A stretch of DNA of 58,303 bases from Dimargaris cristalligena (GCA_027576995.1 JANBQC010000112.1:1-58303); one strand, 5' to 3'; counted from the first letter of the stretch, positions 46,600-58,303 are shown. Notes: a model not told the origin generated them from the letters alone. Made by a program: numbers and translations.

Positions 46600-49500
46600 T
46601 TTCGGCCCCCTTCTGCGTGATAATCTGTAATGGATGGCCTGGAGGTTGAGGGCCCAAAAGAAAGGGATGCGGCGGCGGCTGAGGTTCCACCATGGGGGGG
46701 CTGGGAGAAACCACCCATAAAGATGGGAAAGGACGATGGGAGAGAATAGGGCCGATCCCCCTACATCCCCCATCATTGTGTAGTATAGTAAGTGCCAGCC
46801 CCCCCTGTTAGGTTTTCTTTGGCTTAGCCTAGACTGGCCAATCAACCTCCCTCTTCTCCTATTTTCTGACCCGTGGTTGTTTCTGTAATTGTATGCGTTA
46901 CGCAGTTTATCTGAGCAGCCCTAGTTAACGGCTGTTCTCTGTGTATGTATGCGCATTTATCCTCTACATGCCCCCCTCTCTAGGTATGGTATTTAGCAAA
47001 GAAGGCCGTTCCCTGACTGGGGCGTGTTTCGTCTTCCTTTACTTCGTTTCGACCGTGTCATTTATTCCTATTAACCATTGTCGATGCCTATAACTCTGGC
47101 ACTGGTGTAGTTATCCTTTGGATTTAGGCTGTCGAGGGAGGAGGTGTTGGGACAGTGCCTATTTCACCGACCAGGGACTGTTAAATTGATTACGGTAGCG
47201 CGGGCGGGCCGGGCGATTTGGTTGTGAAAAGTAGGTACAATTACACGAAGTTGTTTCAATAGGGCTTAAGGATGACCCACTATGCCGTGCGAGAGACGAA
47301 GCACTTTTTTTCGCTTAGGAGTGATCGTTGGTACTGGTCGCTTCACAGTCAACCCCCGCACATCCTAGCCGTTCCCATCCTAGTAATGATCGCCGGGTAC
47401 ACTTTATTCGCCAAATCGACCAATCTCTCCCCCTTCCTTCTCCAAACTCCTTCCCATTTTTTATTCACAAAAAATGATTCGTTTACCACCAATTCACATC
47501 CATAATTTACTTTTGTTTCCACAGGCAGCCGTCCGTCCCTTCCCGCATTCCATCGGGTAAGTCGTTTTCCACCGCCCTCTCCTTATTTCATTTTTTTTTT
47601 CAACAGAAATATCTAACAATGCGGGCAGCGGCTGGTGTTGTTCACAAAGAAACCTAAGTGCCACTGACTAAGCTTTTTCATTTCCGCTACATAAAGCTGC
47701 TTTGCAGTCTATCTTTACAAAAACGGAAGCTTCCAGTTTCAGTTCCGGGACGATACATCGCCCTGGGAATCGGTGCCTCGTCTAGTTACCAGCCGATGGA
47801 ATTCCATACCCTGGCCCTCCTCCTTCCAATATGGCTCAGTGAAGCCATGGACGCGAGAAGCTGGCTACTGCTGAAGGGCTGCTCTCTTTGGTGGAATTCA
47901 CTAACATATCCCCCATGTAGTGGGTATATACCCTTTCCAGTGTACTTCCCCCTTTTAGGATTAAACTTCATCCAAGAAAATGCGTGTGTGCTACTTTAGT
48001 CTTGATCCAGTCTGGGGCGCACGATTGGAATTAAAACCGTGGACTGTGTAACCAATTTCCTTGGATATCCCTTATTGTTATCAACATTATTAAAAGAAAA
48101 AGAAAAGGAAACATGCGCCCTATCCTTTTTCCCCTTAGGCGTTATCATAGTCGCCGCAGTATTCTGTCTTATATGCCTGAGGGTGGCCATGGCGGTTACC
48201 CGGGCTGTTCCGGTTCTCCCCCACTCCATAATGCCCGGGTTTTCTCTGTCTCCAATCTCCACCCAATCCACTTCAGCAAGGCCATATATCCCAATCTGAA
48301 TGTGAGTAGGCCGGAGGACTTCCCAGCAAGTACCTGCTTAGATTTTCGCATTGTATCTCCCCAGACCTGGACTGAGGAGTGTGAAAATACTGGACTATCT
48401 GCGATATTCATAGGCTGACGAAAGGTGAGGGTAAAATGTCAACAACAACACCATTATTTATTCGACTACCCACAATGCGGCGAATAGCGGGGCTACTGGC
48501 GGATGAGACAACCGCGGGAAACCTAAATCGAGACTCAACCACTCGGAACGTCCCTCAATTGACACGCATCAATCGTAGGTCCTGTTACTCCTTTAAGGTA
48601 CTGCTATTAGGTTATTCCCAATGCAATGAATTATCAATTTCCTGGGAATGGCGTATCCCTTGTAGCCAGTCCCATTAGTGTAATACGAGGAGCGTTGATT
48701 AGTATAAGAGGGTGTCATGTTGAAATTCCGACTATAACCGTACATCCCCACAAGCCAAATATATTGGGCAGCTATAGTCATTGCATAGCCGAGGCTTCCG
48801 GTTGGTTTACGTGATACACCCGTACTCGATATAGTAAGTATCGGCCAGAATACCACTCAATAATTTCCTACAGAATACTCTTTACCCCGCTATTAATATT
48901 CACATCCCCCTGTCTACAAACTGTGGGCTGTACACGGGATGGATTGTAAAGCAAGTATCTCTACCGTTGATAATGGGGTTGTGTGTGAATGTGTTTTGCT
49001 TTGGCGTAACATTCGTGATATCCGTTTCAAGTGCGCTGGTCCATTCCGACTTTAGATTATGTTTTCACACCAGTGTCTCCCAACCATGTAACCCACAGCC
49101 ACCGCTACACATCACACCTTTGCATAGGGAAGCCAGGTTGCAGGGGAGAGGGTCCTGGGAGCGCCCCCGCACCCACTTTAACATTGTCGCGCCGACAGAC
49201 CTCACGAAAGACCTTCTGCTTGGGTGGGGCTTGAACTTTTTCGCCGGCCTGCTGCCCCCCTCTGCAGTTGAAGGCTGTGGTGGAATATGCCCCACAGGGG
49301 GTGTATTGGGTCTGTACCCACCACCCCTTTCTATCCCTAGTATATGTGTGGGATAGAATCTAAAAGTCCAGTCAGGTGTCAACCAACATTCACGCATTCT
49401 GGCAAACAGCTTTAATAGAACCTATAATTTGACATCTGACTGTTAGATATCCATTTTCCACCGGTACCATTGCCTGCATCTCCTTGTCCATTGGATATCC

Positions 49501-52500
49501 CCATTACCCAACCGCATCCCCCAACTACAGTTGGTTTATTCAAGAAATGTGGCATATTGTGTAAACAGCCCCACTCGAATCCTTCAGGTCATAATATATG
49601 TGGGAAACTCGGAGGTGGTTTAGATGGCTACCCACTAGCATTCTAAATCTCACGAATCATAAACGAATACTTGTTGTTTATTTACAATCGTCTGCCTCAA
49701 AATTTAGTACAAATCTGGTGCTTTGTAACCTTCACTCTCGGAGCATATCTCGCCGAGGCATTATCCACCCAGCCACCCAGTAAACATAATTCCATTTCCC
49801 ATCACCTTTATGGCGGGCTTCCAGAAACCATTTAATATATAACCATTGCATATACACAATGATTCCATTAATAGGATTATCCTTAATTTTATGTCTTTAT
49901 TTTTCAACAAACAGGTATTTTGCCTTGTATGAAAGAGTGGGGGCGGGTTTTCAGACCACCAACACCACCGCCCTGCAAAAGAATTGTCTTGACAATTAGC
50001 GTGCCAAATGGAAGCCTACCCTTTGTAGCTTGGTGGAAATACGGGGACGCGTTGGAGTAAAAACTTTGGCATACAGTGGTCAGTTGCGTTGGGCTGGAGG
50101 GATGGGTGTGACAATAATGCCCACCGGATGTGGTGTAAATCAAGAGGTTTCATACTTCACCACGAACAGTGCACACATGAAAAGGGGTATAGGGAATGGG
50201 GGAAGACCTCCTACAGTGAAAACGTCTCCCGTATCTGTAATCCAGATACAGAAGTCATGACGTATTGTAAAAGGGGATCGAAAAGAGGACATGGAGGTAG
50301 GCTGAATAGTCATGTTAAGTGAATGCCCATCGGCCATTACTAAGGCACATTAGCTACTTATCCCCTCCTGGTAGGCCTATTATTCATTTGGGAATGATAT
50401 ATACCAGAGGGTTCTATTAATAGAACCATGCTAGACAAAGGGGGTGATGAGGTGTACGGCTGAAGGTAAAAGTTGGCGGTTTAATAATTTTTTTAATTAT
50501 TATGTACATCCTTCAAGTTGGTGTCTTTGGCATGGGCGTCATGTTCATTCAAGCTTGCTCTAGGGGGGGGGCGTAGAGCATCGCCTGGTGTCGACTTTGA
50601 ATATACCATTGGCAGCCCAAACTAGTTCATTAAATTGCGGACTTTCCGCTTGAGCATAATGGTTCGGTTATTCAAATTTTGTACCGCCATTGACCCTCCC
50701 TATAAATGACTTTGACCAGGTGCGTATATATTAATAACAAAGCATTTAGATACCTCTAATTTCTCTTCCAGCGAGAGGGAACGGGTGGGCTTTTTAATCA
50801 AATTTTCCTTTTATTATTCGTTGAGCTGTGACCAATGGCAAATCGTTTACAGGGTGTATGAGTCCAACCGATTTTCAACTATATCTTCAACGAAAGGCAG
50901 CGGGAAAATAATTACTTCCACTGAGTTGACACTACCGCCTTGAAATATTCAATGCATAGGGGCAACTGTTGCTAGTATTAGTCTGTGTAGAAAGCTATAA
51001 CCTACTCCAATCTAATCGGCAGCATTCATACCTTTGGCTGAATCTGTAACATCTGTACCCTTTTCCCGTATACTCGTCGTATTTTTTTTCGACTGCCGGC
51101 TAACTGGTTCCATCGCCCTATTTTCGGTTAGCCAAGGCTAGCTTACGTAGGTCAGGGCTGAGGAGAAGAGGTGATCGGTTAGGATCTGCCCATGTATTCT
51201 TTGTTTTTGCCATACCGTGAAACGGTAGGCAGTGCTGCCGTTTGGCCCAATTCATACTTCTTCATTTTAGCACACTATTCATCTTCTATCACACTTTTTT
51301 CGTAACTTTTTCTATTGATAGGCATTTTATATAACGGGGGAGGTAGGCTGCAGAGTAGGCCGTTCCCTCCGTATTTTTAATATCCAGTCAACTAAATAAG
51401 AAAAGGGATTGGGTGGGAGGGGAGGAGCGGCAATCCTTTCGTTGTGATGCACAGTGTATAATTAGAATTACGATTATCGCCAGCATTCCATGGGTGATTT
51501 CTAAAACCATAGCACTGGATTACCCATCAAACGCCCATTATTCCTCTACCTCATTCCTGTCCTATCCAGTATTCGCTGCATTATTTCTACCGAAAACTGA
51601 TGAGGGAAAATGGAAATCCAATCTACATTTTCTCTCGCTCTCGTTCTCCCTAGTGCTGATGAATGTCGGCGATTTACACCCACCTCCCATTGGGACAGCT
51701 CACTGACCCACCATTATAGGTGGTCACCACCACTTATTCTTCAGGAGGCCGAGAAAGGCGGGGATTGCTTGACCGCCCCTGTCTGACTTTGATTCCGATA
51801 ATCTTTCGGGGGCATTTAGTGGTTGGCGGCAGATGAGAAATGTACAGTCCCAGGTCAATCATCGCAATATGCCAGTCGGCTAATTTAAATGATTTCTACT
51901 ATAATATCGGGTATATATATAGGGATGCTGCCCACTGTTCCACGGAAAACTCTAAATTATTCTTAATAGTCGATCTGTATAATTGTATCGGAAATCCTAT
52001 ACTGGGTTTCAACCCCGATGTTTTGATGTTTCCGTTTCCGGAAATCAGGGAGTGGAATAGATGTCCCTGTGTATATATGTGTGTGTATGTGTCGTGGAGG
52101 ACGCGGTAGTCAAATAAAAGCATTACATAATGAACCACCGGACATTATAATGATGGCGTGACTTCTCGGAGTGAGTAATTCTTGTGGAAGGGACATGTAT
52201 TCATTAACCCATGGAATATGTCCGTTCTACGGCGGACCGGCACGATGATATTCTCACATTGACAAAAGCTACTCGATCAGCGGAAGCGGAGCAGAATAGT
52301 GGTTTTTATCTGAGATACCATGTATCCTATATCTTTATTTTTTTAAAAAAAAAGACATCTACAGCTATCCATAGGTTTCTCTCTTACTAGTAAACCGAAT
52401 TTAGTCAATATACCTTATTTAAATAGCCGCTATCATACTCTAGCCCGCACCGGCAACCGCTTCTCATTACGTATGGTGGATTCTGATACAAATGCGCACC

Positions 52501-53760
52501 TTCAGTATTGTAAATATAGGTCACCGTTGGTAGGTGGGTTCTACGGTGTTTTTGAATCCATCTGCCAAGTCAAAGATTGGCTATGAATCGGCCAATTTAA
52601 CACCCCTAAGATCCTCCTACGATGTTAGGGATAGGTAATTCAGGACTATCCCATGATCATTTGGGTTGCTCTATAATCATAACAGATGGCTGAGAGAATA
52701 TCCCCCTTTTTAGTGACTGTGGGTGATCATCAGAATTCGTATATCCCGGCGTCAGTAAGGGTCACAGTGTGATTATGGTGGCTATAAGGGATGAGTAATG
52801 CACAGTACATCTTTAGCCAATCTGCCCTGTTTGTCGCTAGCTGTGGTCGTATCCGAGAGTGCCACGGGCTCCTTATAGCAGAGGCAAATATGCTACGTGG
52901 GTGCCCTACAGATTAGGGCAGTTATACCCATAACCCTTGGGGCAATGGCAGGGGGTCTTGACAAGCGGAATCCAGCAAACCAAAGCTAGGGTAGGTGCGA
53001 TTGATGGCAAAGTCACCCGAATTATTTATTTTTACACCATAGAGTTTACATCCCTATATACTAGCATATTCCCCAATCCCAATGATAAAGCCTGCCTGAT
53101 TTTAGAATACACAGACTTTTTTCGTCCTAGCCGGTACTTGTATCTGAGTAGAACTGCCTATTATTCACCCTGTGGCCGATTGAGGTGGCGTAGATATAGC
53201 TACCGCCTTTGTAAAAAATAAAGGTCTTTCCCAATCGGAATAAAGGGGGGACTTTAGTGGAACTCATCCTACAACAGGATTGTTATGAAATCAAATATGT
53301 TATCCAGCAGTATAAAGGGTCACCCAAAACCAAAAAGAAGTGAGGTTGGCATGGATGATTAGCCTCAATTAGAGTTATGTCGTGTCCTTTGGTGGTTCCA
53401 TTAAAACATCAATAGTACAGTTGTTTAATTAAACAAGTAGTCATAGGGACAGGGATCAATAATTATGTATAGTATATATCGAATGAAATATAAGGGGAGG
53501 TGGAGTAACTGGGGAAATTAGTTAACCAATACAGCTATTTCCATAGTGCAAATATCTTAAACCTCACCCATATGGCATGGTTAAATCGGTGGAGAGGGAC
53601 AGTCTGGCAATATATATATTAATATAAAGCGTAACCGGCCCCCAGACTACCGATAAATTACGATTCCTTAAACTAACACCTAAAACACAAACAATTATTT
53701 CTATTTTATCACGTGATATAATATTTATTAATAAAATCTATTTATTATGGAGAATTTTCA
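46600..53760. other. 7.2-kb gene-poor region
   Basis: I read both strands for conserved protein blocks and splice-joined exons and found none. The longest frames (48967-49356 plus, 129 codons; 47658-47999 plus, 113 codons) lack motifs. The former begins with a hydrophobic stretch and lies in a short GC-rich patch, so a small secreted protein cannot be excluded. An 18-bp perfect palindrome lies at 50410-50427. Confidence 0.4.
50410..50427. repeat. 18-bp perfect palindrome
   Basis: GGTTCTATTAATAGAACC equals its own reverse complement. It could be a dimeric protein binding site or a chance event. Confidence 0.5.
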
Positions 53761-53876
53761 GTTATGGCCATATGTAGCCGTTGGCACCGTATCCCGTTAG
53801 ATCTGCGAAGTTAAGTGGTTATCAGCCAATTTAGTACTGAGGTGGGTGACCACTTGGGAATAGTTGGTGCTATAAC
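53761..53876 (+). rRNA. 5S ribosomal RNA
   Basis: 116 nt with the signature internal segments GATCTGCGAAGTTAAG, TTAGTACTGAGGTGGGTGAC and CCACTTGGGAAT. The ends GTTATGGC and GCTATAAC pair over eight positions as helix I. TAGCC pairs with GGTTA (helix II), and CCAAT with GTTGG (using a G-U pair) in the helix IV/V arm, so substitutions keep pairing. A T5 run follows directly as a polymerase III terminator. It stands alone, away from other rRNA, as dispersed 5S genes do in many fungi. The intact helices favour a functional gene over a relic, although a few C-to-T changes in loops are visible. Confidence 0.9.
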
Positions 53877-53881
53877 TTTTT
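53877..53881 (+). terminator. polymerase III terminator of the 5S gene
   Basis: Five T residues immediately after helix I of the 5S rRNA. Confidence 0.7.
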
Positions 53882-55147
53882 ATTTCAAATTATATGTTTA
53901 TTTGTGTTTATGGAATTAGAACACTCTCTAATTCTCGTTTTATTTATTTAGGGATTGTAAAACCGACTTTTAATGTAATTTTAGCTAAATAACGAAATTT
54001 CTGTTAGCTGGATCGGATTTAAAGACTAAAATAATAATCTACCAAACTTACCATTAAAATGTTACTCAATACCATATTCAGTGGACCCGAACTCCTCCTA
54101 TATGGTCGTCTATTTATTGTGCTGACATGGCAAATAATCTATGTCGAGGTTTTTTAATTTATGAGGCAGCTAGGGAATATAGATGGGAAGCACGGCCTTA
54201 CTGTGAAAGACTTTGAATGACTTACATTCGATACGATCTAAATAGTTCGTGTATTTTTTAACCAGTGAAAACTGGCACACTAAACGTACATTTTATTTTA
54301 CTGCTAGGCCGAAACTCTTCCATCGGCATGGCATTGGTACTGTTATGTGTGAGTGTGCGCGATCATGATAGTTACAAAAGAGCGATTTATTGGCGGCAGT
54401 AATACGAAGGAAACGGAGTCTAGCGAATTTGCGGTAGTCGTAATCGAATAGAAGGACATCGTCATTTGAGGACCTATGTTTAGACATCAATCGATCCGTT
54501 TTTTACTGGATTATTTTGAGGACACATGTTGGACGTAGGGTTGGTCTCGGCTAGTACGCCTGTAATGTCTTTGGGGTTAGTTGAGATCAAGGGTGGAGTA
54601 GGCACCTGTGGTGGCCTAGTCGAATACTCGTTTACATGGGTCGTCTGGCTGGTACCTGACACCCCCGGTGATACAGTATCAACAGTATTAAATATCCTCA
54701 CAACGAAATAATAATTACATACCAACGTCCACCCTGTTACTAATCAAAGGTTATTCATCCCATTAAATACAATAAAAGCCATAGAGCCAAGTGTAAAATT
54801 ACATAACCCGATTCCTCAGATAAATCGCTGAGGTCAATGGAGGCTAATCAACACCATTAAATAAGCTAGCACCACATTTCCAAAAAAACTAAAAAAAACA
54901 AAAATATGTTTAATAATATGGATATCCGAGTTACATGTGCACTTAACAATATATTATCACAGTTAGATAAACTTAATAATATAATACCGTGCGTTGAAAA
55001 ATGTATGAAACCACCCGAAGCCAACGGAAACAACGAAGAGATCACCTACCTATATCTCATTAATCCAGTCATACAATATAACTTGGTTCGATCCTCGTCC
55101 CTTTTTTCACACATTATATATATATATATATATATATAATGCAAGAT
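53882..55147. other. intergenic region between 5S rRNA and PUS7
   Basis: AT-rich with short frames only. A partial, diverged copy of the 144-bp element is possible at 54248-54325, and an (AT)n tract lies at 55115-55139 just past the PUS7 stop. A GGTTCGATCC sequence near 55085 is not a tRNA (see rejected items). Confidence 0.4.
54248..54325 (+). repeat. possible diverged right half of the 144-bp element
   Basis: TTTTTAACCAGT is shared exactly with copy A. The following stretch aligns loosely with copy B (CTGGCACACTAAACG against TTGGCCGCATCCAATGG), and GCTAGGCCGAAACTCTTCCAT resembles the right terminal repeat. The left half is not evident. Confidence 0.4.
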
Positions 55148-57193
55148 CTATTCGGTAGAGGGCTTGGGCGGCTGGGCGTGCTGCTTCGTAAGGGAGGTGT
55201 TGAAGGCTGGGGACGATGAAGTCCGAGTCAATTCGCGGAGGCACATCGTCGCATAGCAGCTGGACCGCAGGGTGAATTCCACCTGGAGGGCTAGATGTTG
55301 GCCCTGGTCCAAAATAGCCGGGACCTCCCGGTTCTGGGCCCGGTCCATATCAGTGATGCATAGGGGCTGACTGGGGTCTTCGTAGCGGATGAACTTGAAG
55401 GTGGCGTCCTCAACCTGGCCCAGGACCCGGCGGTAGGAGCCTGGCAGGGAGGTATTTTTGACGGCCCGTTTCATTTGGAGGGGGTCCAGCTGGTCCCGCT
55501 TCATAAAGTCCACGTAGGCCTGGCCCACGGCGTTGGTGGGATATTTCATGTCAAACCCGGGTAGGGGAAGGACCAGGTCCGCGATACTATACTGGTTCAC
55601 GGTGTCCTCCGTTACGACCTCCACCTGCTCATGGGGAGACCGCTTACCTTCGCTAGCGTCGTTGGGCTTGTCGGAAGCATCAATAGTGCTTGGCACTTCC
55701 TCGGAGGGCTGTTCTTTGGACACCACGACCAAATCGCCGGGGACCAGTTGGCTAGCCCCGTAGAGACGGATGCGCTCGCTGGCCATATGGTTCCACACAT
55801 AGGACTGGTAGCCATGCAGATAAAGGGAACGCAGGTGGAAGGGAATCGCCTGAAGGGCGCCGGCGAAGTCCTTGGCGCCCCGTTTGGCCAAATGGAAAAG
55901 CACATCGCGTTCCGCCACACAGCGACGGGGAACCCGTTTGAAGATTGCATTAGCATCCCGGTTCGTTTGCCAAGCCTGGCGCACTTCAGCCATTTCCCCC
56001 ACTTCCTCCGGCCGCGGCTGCAGGATAAGGTTCACCGCGTTTTCCGCATTGCCCTGCAAAATCGCCCGACCGATATCGTGCGTGGCCGAACCCGGGGAAT
56101 TACCGAAGCGCTGCAGACCGAAATAATTAATGAACCCGTTCTGGATCCACTGGGACACCTCGGGAGTGGCCTGGGCCACGTCCAATTGGAGGTCCCGGAG
56201 GGTCACGGTGAACCGGTTACCGTAGAGGTCACCCAGTTTCAGGAGCCGGGTCATTCGGTGGAAGTCGCCCACCCGCATGCCCACCAATCGTTTGTTGAGG
56301 CCCGCCAGACGTTCGGGATTAGCGCGTTGCACGGTGATGACCTGGGTAGTTACGCCGCGCCGGTCTTTGGTACCCGCGGACGTGATATTTTTGGGCTGCA
56401 ATCCCCCGAGTTTGGCAATCGTTTGGATACTATGCATCGTCTCCTGGTTTTCCTTGCACAAGTGGAAGGCCACAACTTCCCCTTCGCCGGGCAACTGGTT
56501 CAGTTTAGTGTTGGGGCGGGGCTTATTGCGCTGGTCCTTGGATTTGCCGGGCATAATCACAATTTTACCGGCCTCCGCCCGGCTATGCACGGCCGAATCG
56601 AACGTTTTGATGGCCATGTGGAGCTGGGTGCGGGTGGGCTTGTCAAAGTCTTGGCTTACTACCACTTGATTAATGGTCGAACACGGGTTGCAAAGCATAT
56701 CTTCGAACTGCCGGTGCTCCTCCTCGTTGAGCCAGGTTTTGAGTAGGTTGAGCTTGTCCGCAAACTCCAGTTCTACGGATTTCTCGGGGGCAGCCTCCTC
56801 TTCCTCCTCCTCCGCTGCTACTGTCGCCTTACCCTTACCCTCCTTCTCCTGGTCAGGAGTGGGGGCGGGGGGAGGGGGAAGGCCACACGTGTTTAAGCGA
56901 ATTACCTGGCGATTCAAATCGACCTCCTGAACCACGAAATCGGAAAGGAGGTGTTTCAGGATCCCGGAACAAGCGGGTCGATCGGCGGGATTGCGGAACA
57001 GGGTGATCCCAACGGCATGTTCCGTCGCGAACGGATCAACTGGCTTCCCGTCTTCCTTCATGGCACCCTGGGCCGAGGCAGTTGCGTCTGGGGTAGGCGA
57101 ATCGGCCTTTGAACGCTTGGTTTCGCTGCCTTGGGACCCGGGGGTTTCCCCTGAACGCTTCAGGGAGATCTCAGTAGTATCGGATACGGACAT
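55148..57193 (-). CDS. PUS7: tRNA/mRNA pseudouridine synthase PUS7 (TruD family)
   Basis: An intronless 681-residue protein. I start at MSVSDTTEIS; the upstream in-frame extension of eight residues has no support. PUS7 isomerises uridine to pseudouridine at position 13 of tRNAs, position 35 of pre-tRNA-Tyr, and in snRNA and mRNA. The catalytic aspartate is Asp277 in the TruD motif GTKDRRG. Other TruD features are the N-terminal ILKHLLSDFVVQEVD, the GDLYGNRFTVTLRDL strand and NYFGLQRFGNS (about 356-366). The TRUD insertion domain follows, then KNTSLPGSYRRVLG. Eukaryote-type extensions are present: an acidic insert (Glu-rich, residues 127-134) and a Lys/Ser-rich N-terminus that may serve in nuclear import. 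Length agrees with yeast Pus7 (676). Confidence 0.96.
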   Translation of the reverse strand: MSVSDTTEISLKRSGETPGSQGSETKRSKADSPTPDATASAQGAMKEDGKPVDPFATEHAVGITLFRNPADRPACSGILKHLLSDFVVQEVDLNRQVIRLNTCGLPPPPAPTPDQEKEGKGKATVAAEEEEEEAAPEKSVELEFADKLNLLKTWLNEEEHRQFEDMLCNPCSTINQVVVSQDFDKPTRTQLHMAIKTFDSAVHSRAEAGKIVIMPGKSKDQRNKPRPNTKLNQLPGEGEVVAFHLCKENQETMHSIQTIAKLGGLQPKNITSAGTKDRRGVTTQVITVQRANPERLAGLNKRLVGMRVGDFHRMTRLLKLGDLYGNRFTVTLRDLQLDVAQATPEVSQWIQNGFINYFGLQRFGNSPGSATHDIGRAILQGNAENAVNLILQPRPEEVGEMAEVRQAWQTNRDANAIFKRVPRRCVAERDVLFHLAKRGAKDFAGALQAIPFHLRSLYLHGYQSYVWNHMASERIRLYGASQLVPGDLVVVSKEQPSEEVPSTIDASDKPNDASEGKRSPHEQVEVVTEDTVNQYSIADLVLPLPGFDMKYPTNAVGQAYVDFMKRDQLDPLQMKRAVKNTSLPGSYRRVLGQVEDATFKFIRYEDPSQPLCITDMDRAQNREVPAILDQGQHLALQVEFTLRSSCYATMCLRELTRTSSSPAFNTSLTKQHAQPPKPSTE

Positions 57194-58303
57194 GGCGGAA
57201 GAGACGAAATGAACCAAGCAGAGAATACGTGGGAAGTCAAAAAAATAATCAAAACAACCACTGGTTTTATTGGGAATACAATTCGGGCTAATGTCCAGCT
57301 TTAGCTGTTAGGTAGGTGTAGTTATATTTTTGGGTGCCTAGGAAGGCAAGAGTCCCTTTAGGCTAATTGGGAAAATATACCCCAAAGGGTATCCGAAAAT
57401 CTCGATGAAAAAGGCGGATATGGCAATGGAGTTGGGTTGGGTATGTTGTGCAACGCCAGGTCGATGGTACTACCCTGGACTTTCCTAATCAAAGCGCGGC
57501 TGTTTTGAAGAGACATGGCGCCATGTCTTCATTAAATGTCCAACGATACTAAGGCAGTATGCTTTAGACATAGGTCTGTAATTCATACAAAAAAAGGTAA
57601 ACCAGTATATACTAATGGAGACTCGATTCAACTATAGCCATACTAGGGCTTAATGCGCCCTGAGCATTCTACCGGTATTTATTTTCACGAGACTGTTTCA
57701 CCCAGCCGCCCCAATTTCTCGAATGAAGTGATACGTTGCTGAACACTTTTAAAAACAATGTATTTGGTTAAATGGTTTACTCGGGGAGTAGTTTAAAATT
57801 TAAATGTAATAGTTGTGGAGGTGCAGAAAAGCATACCGCCTGTTGTGGACAGCAATCATGTGTCAATCATATAATAGACGAAGGACAACTAACTATAGTA
57901 AGTAAAAAAGGGGGTTCTTTAAAATAGATGTCGTACAAATTATTAGATCAGCCAGTCCCTACCCCATTTTAGCAAGCTAGATTGCACAGTGTGGCCAATT
58001 TCACTGGCTTTTTGAAAAATACATAACATAACAAGTGCACTCAAAATTCTGTTATGGGATTTGGTAAAAATGTAAATAATTCACTGAAAATAATAGATAA
58101 TCGATGGAAATTGGATTTAAAGAATTTATTAAGAAAAATGAGGAAGAGAAAAACTGGTTGCCGAATTCAAGAAAGTGTGAAGTTGCTGGTATTTATATGG
58201 CAAGGAACTAGTGATAAATATAGCCATTCCTGATTACAATCAGAGGCTATCTATATTTAAGATTGATGAGCTCGTTGAACAATGGGGACCTGTGGTAAAT
58301 TAC
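57194..58303. other. right flank with a possible partial gene
   Basis: It holds the PUS7 promoter region. From about 57770 the plus strand shows a short Cys-rich frame (next entry) and, near 58105-58210, a second Lys/Glu-rich frame. These may be exons of a gene that runs off the window. Nothing else is recognisable. Confidence 0.35.
57772..57927 (+). CDS. Cys-rich short frame, possible first exon of a partial gene
   Basis: A 51-codon frame from an ATG at 57772. It begins M-V-Y-S-G-S-S and holds CNSCGGAEKHTACCGQQSC, a spacing reminiscent of a zinc knuckle or ribbon (C-x2-C-x5-H-x2-C-C-x4-C). A GTAAGT donor-like site lies within it at about 57899, after GQLTI, so it may be spliced to an exon further right. 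I recognise no family, and the Cys spacing is not the standard CCHC knuckle. Confidence 0.3.
   Translation: MVYSGSSLKFKCNSCGGAEKHTACCGQQSCVNHIIDEGQLTIVSKKGGSLK

Noticed and set aside
46408..46845. N-terminal extension of the small charged protein to 281 residues
   Set aside because: The added part is leader-like, crosses the TATA box and has no protein character.
47272..47600. Possible multi-exon gene with a hydrophobic segment and CACAG acceptor
   Set aside because: No donor joins the frames into a recognisable or sustained protein.
48967..49356. 129-codon plus frame with a hydrophobic start
   Set aside because: The antisense strand has an equally long frame, no promoter or family feature is visible, and the start is poor as a signal peptide.
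53470..53590. Further copy of the 144-bp element (CTCACCCATAT on plus strand)
   Set aside because: Only about 18 bp resemble one terminal repeat; the internal blocks and the other end are missing.
55080..55110. tRNA-like GGTTCGATCC followed by a T run
   Set aside because: The flanking five-base arms do not pair, and no acceptor, D or anticodon arm can be found upstream.
1..58303. CRISPR array, operon or bacterial insertion sequence
   Set aside because: No regular spaced repeats, and the genes have spliceosomal introns and eukaryotic families throughout.

Overview
The window is nuclear DNA from a fungus, most likely an early-diverging (zoopagomycete- or mucoromycete-like) lineage. Genes carry short spliceosomal introns with GTAAG/GTATG donors and TAG/CAG/AAG acceptors. 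TATAAATA- or TATATA-like boxes often lie 70-370 bp upstream. A 5S rRNA of non-Dikarya type stands alone among protein genes, and the gene set (PEX5, EMC2, eIF2D, VTS1, PUS7) is eukaryotic core. The CHORD protein and the PLD6/Zucchini-like hydrolase are both absent from budding yeast. The lineage assignment is inference; no species is claimed.

Layout. 0-2.1 kb: a small secreted protein (-). 2.1-6.7 kb: an AT-rich block almost devoid of CpG, probably a decayed, formerly methylated repeat, with a degraded copy of a short inverted-repeat element near each end. 8.9-10.0 kb: a trypsin-like protease with a probable GPI signal (+). 10.7-11.5 kb: a DsbA-like thioredoxin-fold protein (+). 12.0-14.1 kb: a five-exon PLD6-like protein (-). 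17.7-18.9 kb: an unrecognised type I membrane protein (+). 19.4-23.1 kb: a nine-exon eIF2D (-). 25.3-28.0 kb: PEX5 (+). 28.7-31.3 kb: a class 3 lipase behind a ~516-residue disordered region (-). 33.4-34.9 kb: EMC2 (+). 35.5-36.6 kb: a CHORD/CS cochaperone (-). 38.0-40.3 kb: VTS1 (-). 46.0-46.4 kb: a small unrecognised protein (-). 53.8 kb: 5S rRNA (+). 55.1-57.2 kb: PUS7 (-). The remainder (14-17.7, 41-46, 46.4-53.7 kb) is gene-poor.

The genes do not form a pathway or operon. They are independently transcribed housekeeping genes mixed with secreted or surface proteins. The most interesting non-genic signal is a dispersed 144-bp element family with ~29-bp imperfect terminal inverted repeats. 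Three copies are exactly 144 bp (28455, 42902, 44554) and retain CpGs; two degraded copies inside the CpG-poor block have none. This points to a MITE-like family and to methylation-driven decay confined to one block. All gene models are read by eye from splice signals and conserved protein sequence; no database search was possible.
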